64,000 bases of DNA, taken from Candidatus Dojkabacteria bacterium (GTDB lineage: Bacteria; Patescibacteria; Dojkabacteria; SC72). Where the stretch lies: contig JALNYV010000005.1 in NCBI GenBank assembly GCA_023229785.1, positions 14,175 to 78,174 of the forward strand, read 5' to 3'. A program made the position numbers and the translations under genes. Within the stretch, counting starts at the first letter, position 1; every line of letters starts with the position of its first letter. The notes under the pieces are model-generated. The model made no database searches, was not told where the DNA came from, and saw only the letters and a program-made list of their open reading frames with translations. Positions 31,621-40,273 of this stretch are shown one piece after another.

Positions 31621-32892
31621 GTGATTAAATTAACTCCCAAACAACAAGAATATTTTATAATTAATGGTGATAAAACATACCCAATCCTATGTAAAATATG
31701 TCCCAATCCAGTCAAATGGAATGCATCTACAGGGCAATATAGAATATATTGCTGTCCTGAGTGTAAGTTTAAGGATAAATCTTGTCAAACAATAAAACAA
31801 AAAGAGACTAATTTAAGAAAGTTTGGTGTTGAATTTCCCATGCAATCTAAGAAAATACAAGATAAAACTAAGCAAACTAATTTGGAGCGATTTGGTGTTG
31901 AACATCCATTACAATCTGATATTATTAAGGAAAATAGAAGGCAAACAAATATAAAAAAATTTGGTGGGGCAAGCCCAAACTATTCAAAAGAGGTTCAGGA
32001 CAAAACTAAACAAACTTGTTTAGATAAACATGGTTTTGATCACCCTTGGAAAGTTCCACAAATACGAAAAAATATAAAACAAACCTTCTTGACAATATAT
32101 GGCATGGAAACCATAGGCCAAGTACCTGAGCTTAGAGAGAAAATAAAAGAAACTTGCTTAGTAAGGCATGGTGCACTCAGTCCTCTGGGGTCTGTATGTA
32201 TTAAAGAGAAAATAAAACAATGTTGGATGGATACCAGAGGGGTTGAAAACCCCAGCCAGCTTGAAGAAGTAAAAGAAAAGAAAAGACAAACTTGTTTCAA
32301 AAATCATGGTGTTGAATACCCATCTCAGAGTCTAGAAATACAGGAAAACCTTAAACAAGTTCAACTTGGAAAATATGGAGTAGAATTCTATAACCAACAA
32401 CACATAAAAGAGCAATTGCCCAACTTGTTGGATCACGATTGGTTATTTGATCAATATATAACTCAAGGAAAAACAACAGTATCCTTGGCTGATGAATTAG
32501 GCACAAGCAGTACTACTATAGGCAACTATTTAAAAAAAGTAGAAATTCAAATGAAACCTTCTACTTACTCATACAAGAGCATACTTTGGCTTGAACAAAT
32601 AATGAAACGTGATAATATTTATATTCAACATGCTTTAAATGGTGGGGAATATAGGTTTCCTGAAATGAGAAGGTGTGAGGCTGATGGATTTTGTAAGGCT
32701 ACTAATACCATATATGAGTTTCACGGTGATTGTTGGCATGGGAACCTCAAGAGATACGAACCAGAATATCCATGCCATCCTTTCAATAAAAAAACAGCTA
32801 GTGAATTATATCAAGCTACTATAGAGAGAGAAAATAAAATCAAAGCTTTAGGTTATAATTTAGTAGTTATGTGGGAATCTGATTTTATCTAA
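31621..32892 (+). CDS. Homing endonuclease, TNLxRYG-repeat type
   Basis: 423 aa from a GTG start. N-terminal zinc knuckle (CKICPNPVKWNASTG then CCPEC), about eight TNL repeats (TNLRKFGVEFPMQS, TNLERFGVEHPLQS, TCLDKHGFDHPWK, TCFKNHGVEYPSQ), helix-turn-helix (GKTTVSLADELGTSSTTIGNYL) and nuclease module (CEADGFC, NTIYEFHGDCWHGNL, ALGYNLVVMWESDF). Convergent with the structural gene 32885-34426; the two stop regions overlap by 8 nt, so insertion left the structural gene intact to its last codon. It is divergent from gp15. Confidence 0.87.
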   Translation: MIKLTPKQQEYFIINGDKTYPILCKICPNPVKWNASTGQYRIYCCPECKFKDKSCQTIKQKETNLRKFGVEFPMQSKKIQDKTKQTNLERFGVEHPLQSDIIKENRRQTNIKKFGGASPNYSKEVQDKTKQTCLDKHGFDHPWKVPQIRKNIKQTFLTIYGMETIGQVPELREKIKETCLVRHGALSPLGSVCIKEKIKQCWMDTRGVENPSQLEEVKEKKRQTCFKNHGVEYPSQSLEIQENLKQVQLGKYGVEFYNQQHIKEQLPNLLDHDWLFDQYITQGKTTVSLADELGTSSTTIGNYLKKVEIQMKPSTYSYKSILWLEQIMKRDNIYIQHALNGGEYRFPEMRRCEADGFCKATNTIYEFHGDCWHGNLKRYEPEYPCHPFNKKTASELYQATIERENKIKALGYNLVVMWESDFI

Positions 32893-34426
32893 TATCTCTT
32901 GCTGGTGTTTTAGTAGGACTTGTAGTATATTCTTCCAATATATGTTTTTGTTGGTTGAATTCCTGTCTTCTATCTGTCTCTAAATAGACCCACCGTTGCT
33001 TGACTCCTGAATATCTATACAATCTCGCAGGAACTTCTTTAGATAATCCTTCATAAGTCAACCTATGATACTCTTTATCAACTGGATTCTCTGGGAAAGC
33101 TGGGCCTTCAGTATAGGGGCTTTGATTTTGAGGAATAGCATCCTCCACATATAATCCTGTCCTATTAAACCCAAGCTTCCTTATTTGTGGTACACCTGCT
33201 AAAGCTGCTGCATCTAACACATCCTGTTCAAACTCCCTTATCACGTTAGATCCTTCAGACCCACGTTCTGGTACATCCAACAATGATTTTGCTTTAATGG
33301 CTTGATCAACATTAGAAAAATCCTGCCACAGTTTAGTACCATCTTCAAATAATCCAGAGCTATCTACTTTAGAAGCTAAATCACCAAAAATATCTTGCGT
33401 CTCTTGTGATGCTAGTGCAGGTAGTGCTGTTACTAATAACAAAAGAGGCATCCACCCAGGAGTATAACTCCCTGGATCCCAAGTCACGTCAGAAATTTCT
33501 AGATATCGTTTAACAGGCAACATTTCAGAGGAAAACTGTGTTTCACTGGGCAATTCTATTATATCTCCAATTACCAATGGTCTTCCTAACAATGCCACAC
33601 AAGCATTGAAATTTACTTTGATGTTGTATGATGCTTGCACTTCAATACCAAACCGCTGCAGATCTGTATTTGCTTGGACCATGTCATAATATCCCCTGAG
33701 GAGGATAGCTTGTTGGTTATAATCCCTGTCGCGATTTTCCATTAAGATCTTATCTTGAATGTTTGATATATCAGTAGCGGCAAATTCATGCATCTCTAAA
33801 GCTTGCACTCCCCAACTATCACACTCTTGACCATTAAAAAATATTGGTCTTAATCTCCAATATCTACTGGGGGCAGATTGTTTGAATGAGATTGTGTTTA
33901 AACTATCGTTATCTGGTAAATTAACTATAGCTACTCCCCTCCACAACACATTATCATCTGATCTTTCAACTCTAACCTTAGTAACCCTAGACTTAGCGTT
34001 GACACTTTGTTTTATCTTAATAGTGGTGATCTCATAACGAATAGATGTCTCATTCCCATACCTACGTCTATTGTTGGGAAGTTTAACTATTCCAAAATCA
34101 TAACCAACGTATCCAAAATTAATTACTTGGGGGCCTGATTGTCTGGAATACCAAGTATGATTTAATTTATTAAAGGCATTTATAGCTGGATAACCAGGAG
34201 CATCACCACCTGATATAGCATCACCATTTCCTGTAATATCGAATAATTTTGTTTGTTCGTGAATTCCCATAAGCATATGAACATTTATATGAGCACCAGC
34301 TATGTTCAATGTCTCTTGCAAGTAAGCATCTGCGAGATCATTGGTTTTGGTTTGTGTCACCAAATCCCAAGGCTTACAACCTGCAAAGTTTGATGATAGT
34401 TTACACGATGTTCTAGGATTTGTCAT
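32885..34426 (-). CDS. Neck-type structural protein with discoidin-like domain (possible gp14)
   Basis: 513-aa virion protein between gp13-like and gp15, the place of neck protein gp14 (T4 256 aa). Residues about 60-210 look like an F5/8 type C (discoidin) carbohydrate-binding fold: PAINAFNKLNHTWYSRQSGPQVINFGYVGYDFG, then TKVRVERSDDNVLWRGVAIVNLP and SAPSRYWRLRPI. The part after residue 240 (QRFGIEVQASYNIKVNFNACVALLGRPLVIGDIIELP... YLEISDVTWDPGSY) has the gp14/tail-connector style. So it may be gp14 with an inserted sugar-binding domain. The gp14 assignment rests mainly on position. Confidence 0.6.
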   Translation of the reverse strand: MTNPRTSCKLSSNFAGCKPWDLVTQTKTNDLADAYLQETLNIAGAHINVHMLMGIHEQTKLFDITGNGDAISGGDAPGYPAINAFNKLNHTWYSRQSGPQVINFGYVGYDFGIVKLPNNRRRYGNETSIRYEITTIKIKQSVNAKSRVTKVRVERSDDNVLWRGVAIVNLPDNDSLNTISFKQSAPSRYWRLRPIFFNGQECDSWGVQALEMHEFAATDISNIQDKILMENRDRDYNQQAILLRGYYDMVQANTDLQRFGIEVQASYNIKVNFNACVALLGRPLVIGDIIELPSETQFSSEMLPVKRYLEISDVTWDPGSYTPGWMPLLLLVTALPALASQETQDIFGDLASKVDSSGLFEDGTKLWQDFSNVDQAIKAKSLLDVPERGSEGSNVIREFEQDVLDAAALAGVPQIRKLGFNRTGLYVEDAIPQNQSPYTEGPAFPENPVDKEYHRLTYEGLSKEVPARLYRYSGVKQRWVYLETDRRQEFNQQKHILEEYTTSPTKTPARDIR

Positions 34427-34444
34427 TGTTTAGTCCTGGTAATA

Positions 34445-34801
34445 TTATTGAAAGTCAGAATCATCTCTTTCTCTATTTTGGTTGGCTTTAATCTGTTCTT
34501 CTTTTTCCATTTTAGTGAGGCTGGTGTAATATTTTGGAAATTCTTTTAGATGATCCTTTGCAATTAATTCAGCAACCAATTCATTGTCTGTATGCTCTTT
34601 TTCTATTTTAATACCCATTGTTAGTTGTTTAGTATTAAAATCAGAATTTGGAGCATAATCATGTTTACCAACATATTTTAGAATAGTTTTAATATCTTCT
34701 TTTTTCATCTTGTCTAATGTTGATATTTCAACTCCTAATTTCTTAGCTAGGGTCTCTAACTTAGTTGTTTCAACTAAAAATTGTTTGAATGTTTGGTGCA
34801 T
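34445..34801 (-). CDS. DUF5661-like protein with capsid-targeting-like leader
   Basis: 118 aa. Leader MHQTFKQFLVETTKLE is very like T4 internal-protein propeptides (for example MKTYQEFIAE) with L-V-E at residues 9-11. The body (QLTMGIKIEKEHTDNELVAELIAKDHLKEFPKYYTSLTKMEKEE) matches the phage protein pattern I know as DUF5661: 'Gi.iE.EHT.n...A..IA.DHL.E.P.YYt.L..ME'. Function unknown; packaging into the head is inferred from the leader. Expressed from a late promoter that sits in a hairpin (34808-34842). Confidence 0.65.
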   Translation of the reverse strand: MHQTFKQFLVETTKLETLAKKLGVEISTLDKMKKEDIKTILKYVGKHDYAPNSDFNTKQLTMGIKIEKEHTDNELVAELIAKDHLKEFPKYYTSLTKMEKEEQIKANQNRERDDSDFQ

Positions 34802-34807
34802 AAGAAG

Positions 34808-34842
34808 ATACCCTCAGAGATTGCTCTATGAGGGTATTTATG
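34808..34842 (-). promoter_or_regulatory. Late promoter embedded in an RBS-sequestering hairpin
   Basis: Nine-bp stem ATACCCTCA / TGAGGGTAT (34829-34837 with 34808-34816). The right arm carries GAGGG, the ribosome-binding site for ATG 34801. CATAAATA (34842-34835, minus) overlaps the left arm. Same geometry as the element at 25014-25062. Confidence 0.7.
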
Positions 34843-34862
34843 AAGTTTAAATTTTATTAGTA

Positions 34863-37800
34863 TTATGGATTTACATTTGTATCATCAGCAAGCCATTTCC
34901 ATTTTCCATCAGTTCCATAATATGTGAACTGAGGAACCTTTGGAATATTAGCTTTAACTGGCACATGATCAATAGACCACAGTGAGCTAGGAGTAAGACC
35001 AACTGTAATTACATTAAAATGATCAGCTACTGGCATACCAACTGAAGTTTTTTGCAGTTTAGCAGCAGAAAGCATATTTGCTATACCAGCTATGCTAGGC
35101 TTAATACCTTTAGCACCAACAGCTCTAAATAATGTTCCATCGGTAATGGCTACAGTAGATGCAATGCCTGTAGTAGCAGAAGTGACTTTAATATCACTAC
35201 CAATACCATGTTGATTTGCATCAAGCGATACATAGTCAGTTAATGTTCCAAACAATGGAAGAGCTACACCATCTGTGATAACAACTAAAGATGTAATCCC
35301 GGTTGTTGCTGATGTAATTACGAGACCACCATCAGCGTTAATAGTTGCTGCAGCTGAAGCACCCAAATCAGTATCAATTTCAGCCAACAGGTTTGTAAAT
35401 GTTTGAGCGGCGCTTCCTACAACTGATATCGGTTTAGCAACACCATCTACTAAAATAGAAGCTGTATAAGCTGTTGCATCATTAGCTAATCCAGTTGCAC
35501 TTGCACCTGTTTTAACAGCACTGAATAATACATTTTGATAACCAGCAACAGGAGTAGTTAATACCGCTGTCGCTACATTAGTGCCTGCATGAAGATCTGT
35601 ATTAATTTCAGTTAATAAGTTTGTAAATGTTTGAGCTGCACTACCTTGTACTGCAATAGCTCTATCCACACCATCAGCTTTAACAACCGCTGTATATATT
35701 GTAGGAGCCACACCAGGTATTGTGCTAATTCCAACATAACCCGTTAATCTATTAAACAAGAATCCATTATCATACAAATCCACTGCTGATTTAACACCAG
35801 TAGTATTTGATGTAACAATAATATTGCCACCAGATATTGAGGCTGTTGCATATGTAACTAAATCATTACCTACTACAGCTGGTGCAACTTCTAAGAAGAA
35901 TGATAAGGATGCAAATAGCGGATGTGTACCTGTGTCTGTAATAGCTACTGTGGAAGCACTACTTACTGTGGTTGAGGCGATACGCAATTTACCATTAACA
36001 AGAGAGGCTACAGCAATTACACCACCATTGTCAAGATCAGTTTGAATCTGAGTTAACAAGTCTGTGTATGTTTGTGCTGCACTACCAACCACTGAAACAG
36101 CTCTTGAACCACCATCCAACACCACAGTTGCTGTATAAGCAGTTGCATCATTTACTAACCCAGTAGTGTATGTAGCAGCTCTATTAACACCAAATTTAAC
36201 ATCTTGATAACCTGCAGCTGCTGCAACATTTAAGTCAGCATTGATTTCATCCAACACGTGTTGTAATGTATCTCCAGCCAAACCAGTAAAATTAACAGGT
36301 CTGACGTGAGTGCCATCCACAACAGCAGTGGCGCTGTATGTGCGAGATGAACCACCACCGTTTTGAGCTGGCAATAAGTATGAAAATCCAGTTAAAGCAG
36401 GGAATAAAGTACCAGCTGTAATTACTACAGTTGAATATAATCCATATGTAGCTGAGGTAATTTTAATATCACCACCAGAAACACTAGCTACAGCTGATGC
36501 ACCAAGATCAGCATTAAGTTCAACAATAACATCAGCAAAAGTTGGTATAGCAATAGGCAGAATACTAATATTCTTAGTAACACCATCAACTACTACTGTT
36601 GCTGTTAGAGCTGCAGCACTACCGGTACCAGCTACAGCTGAAGCTATTGCTGTATAATTTGACAAGGCTGGGAACAATGTGCCAGCAATCATACTAACAC
36701 TTGATAATGAACCCTGTAGTGCTGATGTCACTCTAATATCACCATTAACATCAATGGCTGCTACTGCAGAAGCACCAAGGTCTGTATTAATTTCAGATAT
36801 TACTGTTGCTATGGTCTGTGCTGCTGAACCATCTATGCTTATTGGTTTGGCTACACCATCTACTGTAATAGTAGTTGTATACACTGGATGTGTTCCACCA
36901 ACAGCAGCTAAAACTGCTACATAGCCAGTTAATGTAAGGAATAGATCAGTATCTGTAATAGCTACTGTAGATGCTAGGCCTGTAGTTGCTGAAGTGATCA
37001 CAACATTGCCACCAGCTAAAGAAGCGGTACCAGCAACACCCAAATCTATGTTAATTGCAGCTAATAATTCTGTAAATGTTTGAGCAGTCCCACCGTCTAA
37101 TGATATGGCTATTGGATTACCATCAACATCTATAGATGCTGTGTATGTGGTTCCTGTGCCAGGGGTGGCTGCCACTATAGCAACATATCCTGTTAATGCC
37201 GCAAATAAAGTACCATCTGTAATCGCAATTGCAGAATATGCACCAGTTTGGTTGGATGTTATTAAAATATTACCACCAGATAATGATGCTGTGTACCATG
37301 CTCCTGAATCAGCATTTAATTCAGCTAACAATGTTGTAAAATCTTGTGCTGCAGATCCAGTAACTGTTACAGCCCTAACATGAGCACCACCATCTATATC
37401 TATAGATGCTGTATATACAGTAGCATCGTTTGTTAAACCAGTAGGATCACCACCAACTTTAGCTCCACCAACATTAACAACTTGTGTGCCAGCTGTGCCT
37501 ATAGCTAATCCTGTTGGGTTAGCTCCTACTTTAGCTCCACCAACATCAACAACTTGATATCCTGCTGCATCTGCAAGCAATCCAGAAGCTGTAGGACCTG
37601 TTAAATTTACACCAAATGTTGCAGCTTGATAGCCAGGGGTTAATACTAACCCAGTAGAAGTACCTGGTAGAAGAAATGGATCAAAATTTGCAACTTGTAT
37701 TCCGTGAGTTCCTTGAGCTGATGATAAACCAGAGGCATCACCTGCAGCTTTATCTCCACCTATATCTACTGTAGCTACTGCGGCAGTTGCCGCTGATACA

Positions 37801-38057
37801 TTACTTAATCCAGTAGCATCACCAGCTTTTACAGTGCTGAGAAAGTCAACCAATTGTTGTCCAGCTGTTGGGCCCACTAACGGTAAGGCTCCACCATTAT
37901 CATTCACAAATTTTGTTAAAATACCTTGATCTTCTAAAGAAAGATCATCCCACAAAACTAATGATCTAACATCAGTTGTAGTGTCTAATACTGCTGCGTT
38001 GTCAAGTGTTCCGTTGAACTTAACATTTTCACTTGTTACGAAAATTGGATTTGCCAT
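34863..38057 (-). CDS. Giant repeat virion protein (decoration, fibre or sheath-derived)
   Basis: 1064 aa of mostly tandem domains, eight to ten full or partial copies of about 85-100 residues. Each reads roughly 'YTASIxVDG.....SAAQTFTNLLxEINTDLGA ... A.I.GG.I.ITSATTGxxSTVAITDGTLF..LTGYV'. This unit resembles the inserted beta domains of some phage sheath and fibre proteins. The N-terminal 120 residues (MANPIFVTSENVKFNG) and the C-terminal 70 (SSLWSIDHVPVKANIP... YYGTDGKWKWLADD) are not repeated and may attach to the virion. Perfect late promoter at 38097-38104. The exact location in the particle cannot be told from sequence. Confidence 0.65.
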   Translation of the reverse strand: MANPIFVTSENVKFNGTLDNAAVLDTTTDVRSLVLWDDLSLEDQGILTKFVNDNGGALPLVGPTAGQQLVDFLSTVKAGDATGLSNVSAATAAVATVDIGGDKAAGDASGLSSAQGTHGIQVANFDPFLLPGTSTGLVLTPGYQAATFGVNLTGPTASGLLADAAGYQVVDVGGAKVGANPTGLAIGTAGTQVVNVGGAKVGGDPTGLTNDATVYTASIDIDGGAHVRAVTVTGSAAQDFTTLLAELNADSGAWYTASLSGGNILITSNQTGAYSAIAITDGTLFAALTGYVAIVAATPGTGTTYTASIDVDGNPIAISLDGGTAQTFTELLAAINIDLGVAGTASLAGGNVVITSATTGLASTVAITDTDLFLTLTGYVAVLAAVGGTHPVYTTTITVDGVAKPISIDGSAAQTIATVISEINTDLGASAVAAIDVNGDIRVTSALQGSLSSVSMIAGTLFPALSNYTAIASAVAGTGSAAALTATVVVDGVTKNISILPIAIPTFADVIVELNADLGASAVASVSGGDIKITSATYGLYSTVVITAGTLFPALTGFSYLLPAQNGGGSSRTYSATAVVDGTHVRPVNFTGLAGDTLQHVLDEINADLNVAAAAGYQDVKFGVNRAATYTTGLVNDATAYTATVVLDGGSRAVSVVGSAAQTYTDLLTQIQTDLDNGGVIAVASLVNGKLRIASTTVSSASTVAITDTGTHPLFASLSFFLEVAPAVVGNDLVTYATASISGGNIIVTSNTTGVKSAVDLYDNGFLFNRLTGYVGISTIPGVAPTIYTAVVKADGVDRAIAVQGSAAQTFTNLLTEINTDLHAGTNVATAVLTTPVAGYQNVLFSAVKTGASATGLANDATAYTASILVDGVAKPISVVGSAAQTFTNLLAEIDTDLGASAAATINADGGLVITSATTGITSLVVITDGVALPLFGTLTDYVSLDANQHGIGSDIKVTSATTGIASTVAITDGTLFRAVGAKGIKPSIAGIANMLSAAKLQKTSVGMPVADHFNVITVGLTPSSLWSIDHVPVKANIPKVPQFTYYGTDGKWKWLADDTNVNP

Positions 38058-38096
38058 TGTTTTGCTCCTAAAGCTTAAAATTATTTTGTTATAATG

Positions 38097-38104
38097 TATT
38101 TATA
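38097..38104 (-). promoter_or_regulatory. T4-type late promoter of the 1064-aa gene
   Basis: Perfect TATAAATA on the minus strand, 40 nt upstream of ATG 38057. Confidence 0.78.
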
Positions 38105-38145
38105 AGAATGGTGTGTTTGTTATTAAATACCAACTATCAAATATT

Positions 38146-38198
38146 TATAAATACCCTTATAAACAAAAACCAATAGTAACTGCAAATCACTATTGGTT
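38146..38198 (+). promoter_or_regulatory. Late promoter and leader hairpin before the HNH gene
   Basis: TATAAATA on the plus strand (38146-38153), followed by a ten-bp hairpin AACCAATAGT / ACTATTGGTT (38168-38198). A third ACCAAT at 38207-38212 could pair with the right arm instead. Read leftward, the same hairpin ends in TTTTTGTTT and could terminate minus-strand transcripts. Confidence 0.5.
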
Positions 38199-38230
38199 CT
38201 CTGAACACCAATTAACTAAGGAGGTTAATC

Positions 38231-39241
38231 TTGTCTGAATCTATTTATCCAATAATTTCAAGGAAAGAAGCAAAAACACAGGGTCTTAAGTTTTATTTTA
38301 CTGGAAAGCCTTGTCCTAGTGGTCATATAGTTGAGAAATTAGTTTCAGATTATGGTTGTGTGGAATGCCAGAGATTATATCACAGGTTGCACTATAAGAA
38401 AAAATATCAAGATTGTGAGCTTAGTGCACTATACCCTATTATTTCAAGGAAAGAAGCAAAAACACAGGGTCTTAAGTTTTATTTTACTGGAAAGCCTTGT
38501 CCTAGTGGTCATATAGTTGAGAGGTACACTTCAAGCAATTGTTGTGTTGAGTGTCAAATGAACAGCAGGAAAACTGATAAGTTCAAGACATACAATAAGA
38601 AATACAACAAACAATATGCAAAAACAGATAAGGCGAAAGAAGCAAACAGAGTATATGCAAAAACAGATAAAGCAAAAACATATTATAATAAACATGGTAA
38701 AGAATATCGAAAAACTGATGAATATAAGAAATATCGATCAGAATATGAAGCTAATAGAAAAGTAATATATAAAGAAAACGAAAATCCAACAAAACACAAA
38801 AATACAGAAGAGCACAGAGAAAGGCGGAGAGATTACGAGAAGAATAGAAGATATACAGATCCTTTATTCAAGCTAACCTGTAGCATCAGGAATAACATTA
38901 GGGGAGCTATAAAAAGAGGCAAGTTTAAAAAATCATCAAACACAACGAAAATTCTTGGATGTTCATTTGAGGAGTTTAAAATTCACATCGAAACTCAATT
39001 TTTAGAAGGCATGACGTGGGAAAACGTAGGAGTGTGGGAATATGATCACTACTATCCAGTTTCAAGAGCTGATGATGAGGCTCATTTAATTGAATTGAAT
39101 CACTATACAAATTTCCAGCCGTTGTGGGGAGAGGATAATAGAACAAAGGGGAATCTGTTGCCTACAGAATGGGAAGCAACAGAGGCTAGTGAAAAATATA
39201 GATTTCAAAATAGAACAAAAGGAGATAAGATCTTAATTTGA
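38231..39241 (+). CDS. HNH homing endonuclease with duplicated N-terminal zinc module
   Basis: 336 aa from a TTG start with an excellent ribosome-binding site (AAGGAGG). Two copies of 'YPIISRKEAKTQGLKFYFTG...CPSGH...CVECQ' (residues 6-50 and 68-115), each with four Cys/His ligands, then a highly charged linker of KTDKAK repeats (115-200) and a C-terminal HNH domain: ILGCSFEEFKIHIETQF, GMTWENVGVWEYDHYYPVS (the D-H pair) and HYTNFQPLWGEDNRTKGN. This is a standard phage HNH layout. Inserted between the 1064-aa gene and the next endonuclease; ends in a hairpin shared with the convergent gene. Confidence 0.88.
   Translation: MSESIYPIISRKEAKTQGLKFYFTGKPCPSGHIVEKLVSDYGCVECQRLYHRLHYKKKYQDCELSALYPIISRKEAKTQGLKFYFTGKPCPSGHIVERYTSSNCCVECQMNSRKTDKFKTYNKKYNKQYAKTDKAKEANRVYAKTDKAKTYYNKHGKEYRKTDEYKKYRSEYEANRKVIYKENENPTKHKNTEEHRERRRDYEKNRRYTDPLFKLTCSIRNNIRGAIKRGKFKKSSNTTKILGCSFEEFKIHIETQFLEGMTWENVGVWEYDHYYPVSRADDEAHLIELNHYTNFQPLWGEDNRTKGNLLPTEWEATEASEKYRFQNRTKGDKILI
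38255..38522 (+). repeat. Identical 82-bp direct repeat in the HNH gene
   Basis: 38255-38336 and 38441-38522 are identical over 82 bp, spaced by 186 bp (62 codons, in frame). Recent duplication of the zinc module. Confidence 0.95.
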
Positions 39242-39251
39242 TCTTATCTCC
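39221..39251 (-). terminator. Convergent hairpin terminator
   Basis: Twelve-bp stem GGAGATAAGATC / GATCTTATCTCC, loop 7 nt. On the minus strand it is followed by TTTTGTTC, so it terminates the gene at 39260-40213. It also encodes the last codons of the HNH gene. Confidence 0.75.
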
Positions 39252-39259
39252 CAATGGGA

Positions 39260-40213
39260 TTAAATATGATCTTCCCTTCTCCATAGGAAAACACCATTCC
39301 CACAATCCCACACACGGTCAAAATTATTTAAAATCATATTCTCCCACTCTGTCATTTTAATATCGAATGGATTTAACTTAGCAGGCAATTTGTGCTTCTG
39401 ATATGTTTGTCTTGATTGTAAGAATAAAGGATTACTTTTATGAAAATAAAAATAATTGGGGTTGGCATCATGCGTGTGTGTGAAACCAAGCTGGACATAT
39501 AGATTTCCTGTATTCCACCTTAAATCTGTGTATGATATTACAGATTCTGGATTTCTTTGCTTAATAAAATGCTGGAATAAACGAGAACCACCTCCCACCA
39601 CATTAGTGTACAATGAGTTTGCATATCTAATTAATTCATATTCAACGTTTTTATTAAATCTGCTCTTACCTAAAGACAATACAGCAACAAGTTCCCCATT
39701 ATGCACAAGTCCGTAAGCCACACTTGCACCAGCACTCCCTTGAATATGAGTTTCATTGAAAAATTTAGAATATTGCTTACTGTTAATATCAACAATAGAA
39801 CATTTTCTGGCATATATAGTTTTGTTTTTGTGTACTAACGATGATATTCTTGATTTTACTATCTCTGTCTTATTGACCCATTCGTTCTCATACACAAAAA
39901 TTAATCTAATACCTTGTTCCCTACACTTAGCAGCTTTATTAACTCTATAGTGTCTATCTTGGCCGCTCAGATCAGATCGTTCAGCTATCTTGTCAAATTC
40001 TATGGCCACCTTAACATCAGGAAAATATATATCAATAGTCATTGGATCAATGATATTTGTTGCATTATAAACAACACTAACACCATCGAGAGACTCTATA
40101 TAATCTCGTAATGTAGGAATGGTTGTTGTGGGCATTGGCGCTGATAGAATAGGTGGATTTAACCACTCTTCTACTTCTTGTTTCATTTTTGCTTTTATAT
40201 CTTCTGTTATCAT
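39260..40213 (-). CDS. Hef-like homing endonuclease, short form
   Basis: 317 aa, the C-terminal two modules only of the longer copy at 22015-23490. A nuclease-like segment (IDIYFPDVKVAIEFDKIAERSD... GIRLIFVYENEWVNK) is followed by the Hef-like domain (IYARKCSIVDINSK, HIQGSAGASVAYGLVHN, VEYELIRYANSLYTNVVGGGSRL, YTDLRWNTGNLYVQLGF, FDRVWDCGNGVFLW). The zinc knuckle, TNL repeats and helix-turn-helix are absent, so it either relies on another binding mode or is a truncated survivor. The catalytic-type Glu in AIEF is retained, but the downstream His of the long form is replaced. Confidence 0.78.
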   Translation of the reverse strand: MITEDIKAKMKQEVEEWLNPPILSAPMPTTTIPTLRDYIESLDGVSVVYNATNIIDPMTIDIYFPDVKVAIEFDKIAERSDLSGQDRHYRVNKAAKCREQGIRLIFVYENEWVNKTEIVKSRISSLVHKNKTIYARKCSIVDINSKQYSKFFNETHIQGSAGASVAYGLVHNGELVAVLSLGKSRFNKNVEYELIRYANSLYTNVVGGGSRLFQHFIKQRNPESVISYTDLRWNTGNLYVQLGFTHTHDANPNYFYFHKSNPLFLQSRQTYQKHKLPAKLNPFDIKMTEWENMILNNFDRVWDCGNGVFLWRREDHI

Positions 40214-40273
40214 TTGTGAGGTGCCTTCTTACGAGATTATAAAAATATAGTGTACTACACATGAAAGATTATG

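Noticed and set aside
35824..37383. Plus-strand open frames antisense to the 1064-aa repeat gene
   Set aside because: They follow from the repetitive low-stop composition of the minus-strand gene, and have no ribosome-binding sites or protein-like features.
34863..38057. Diversity-generating retroelement target in the large repeat protein or the fibre genes
   Set aside because: No reverse transcriptase, no template repeat and no lectin-type variable C-terminus could be found in the window.
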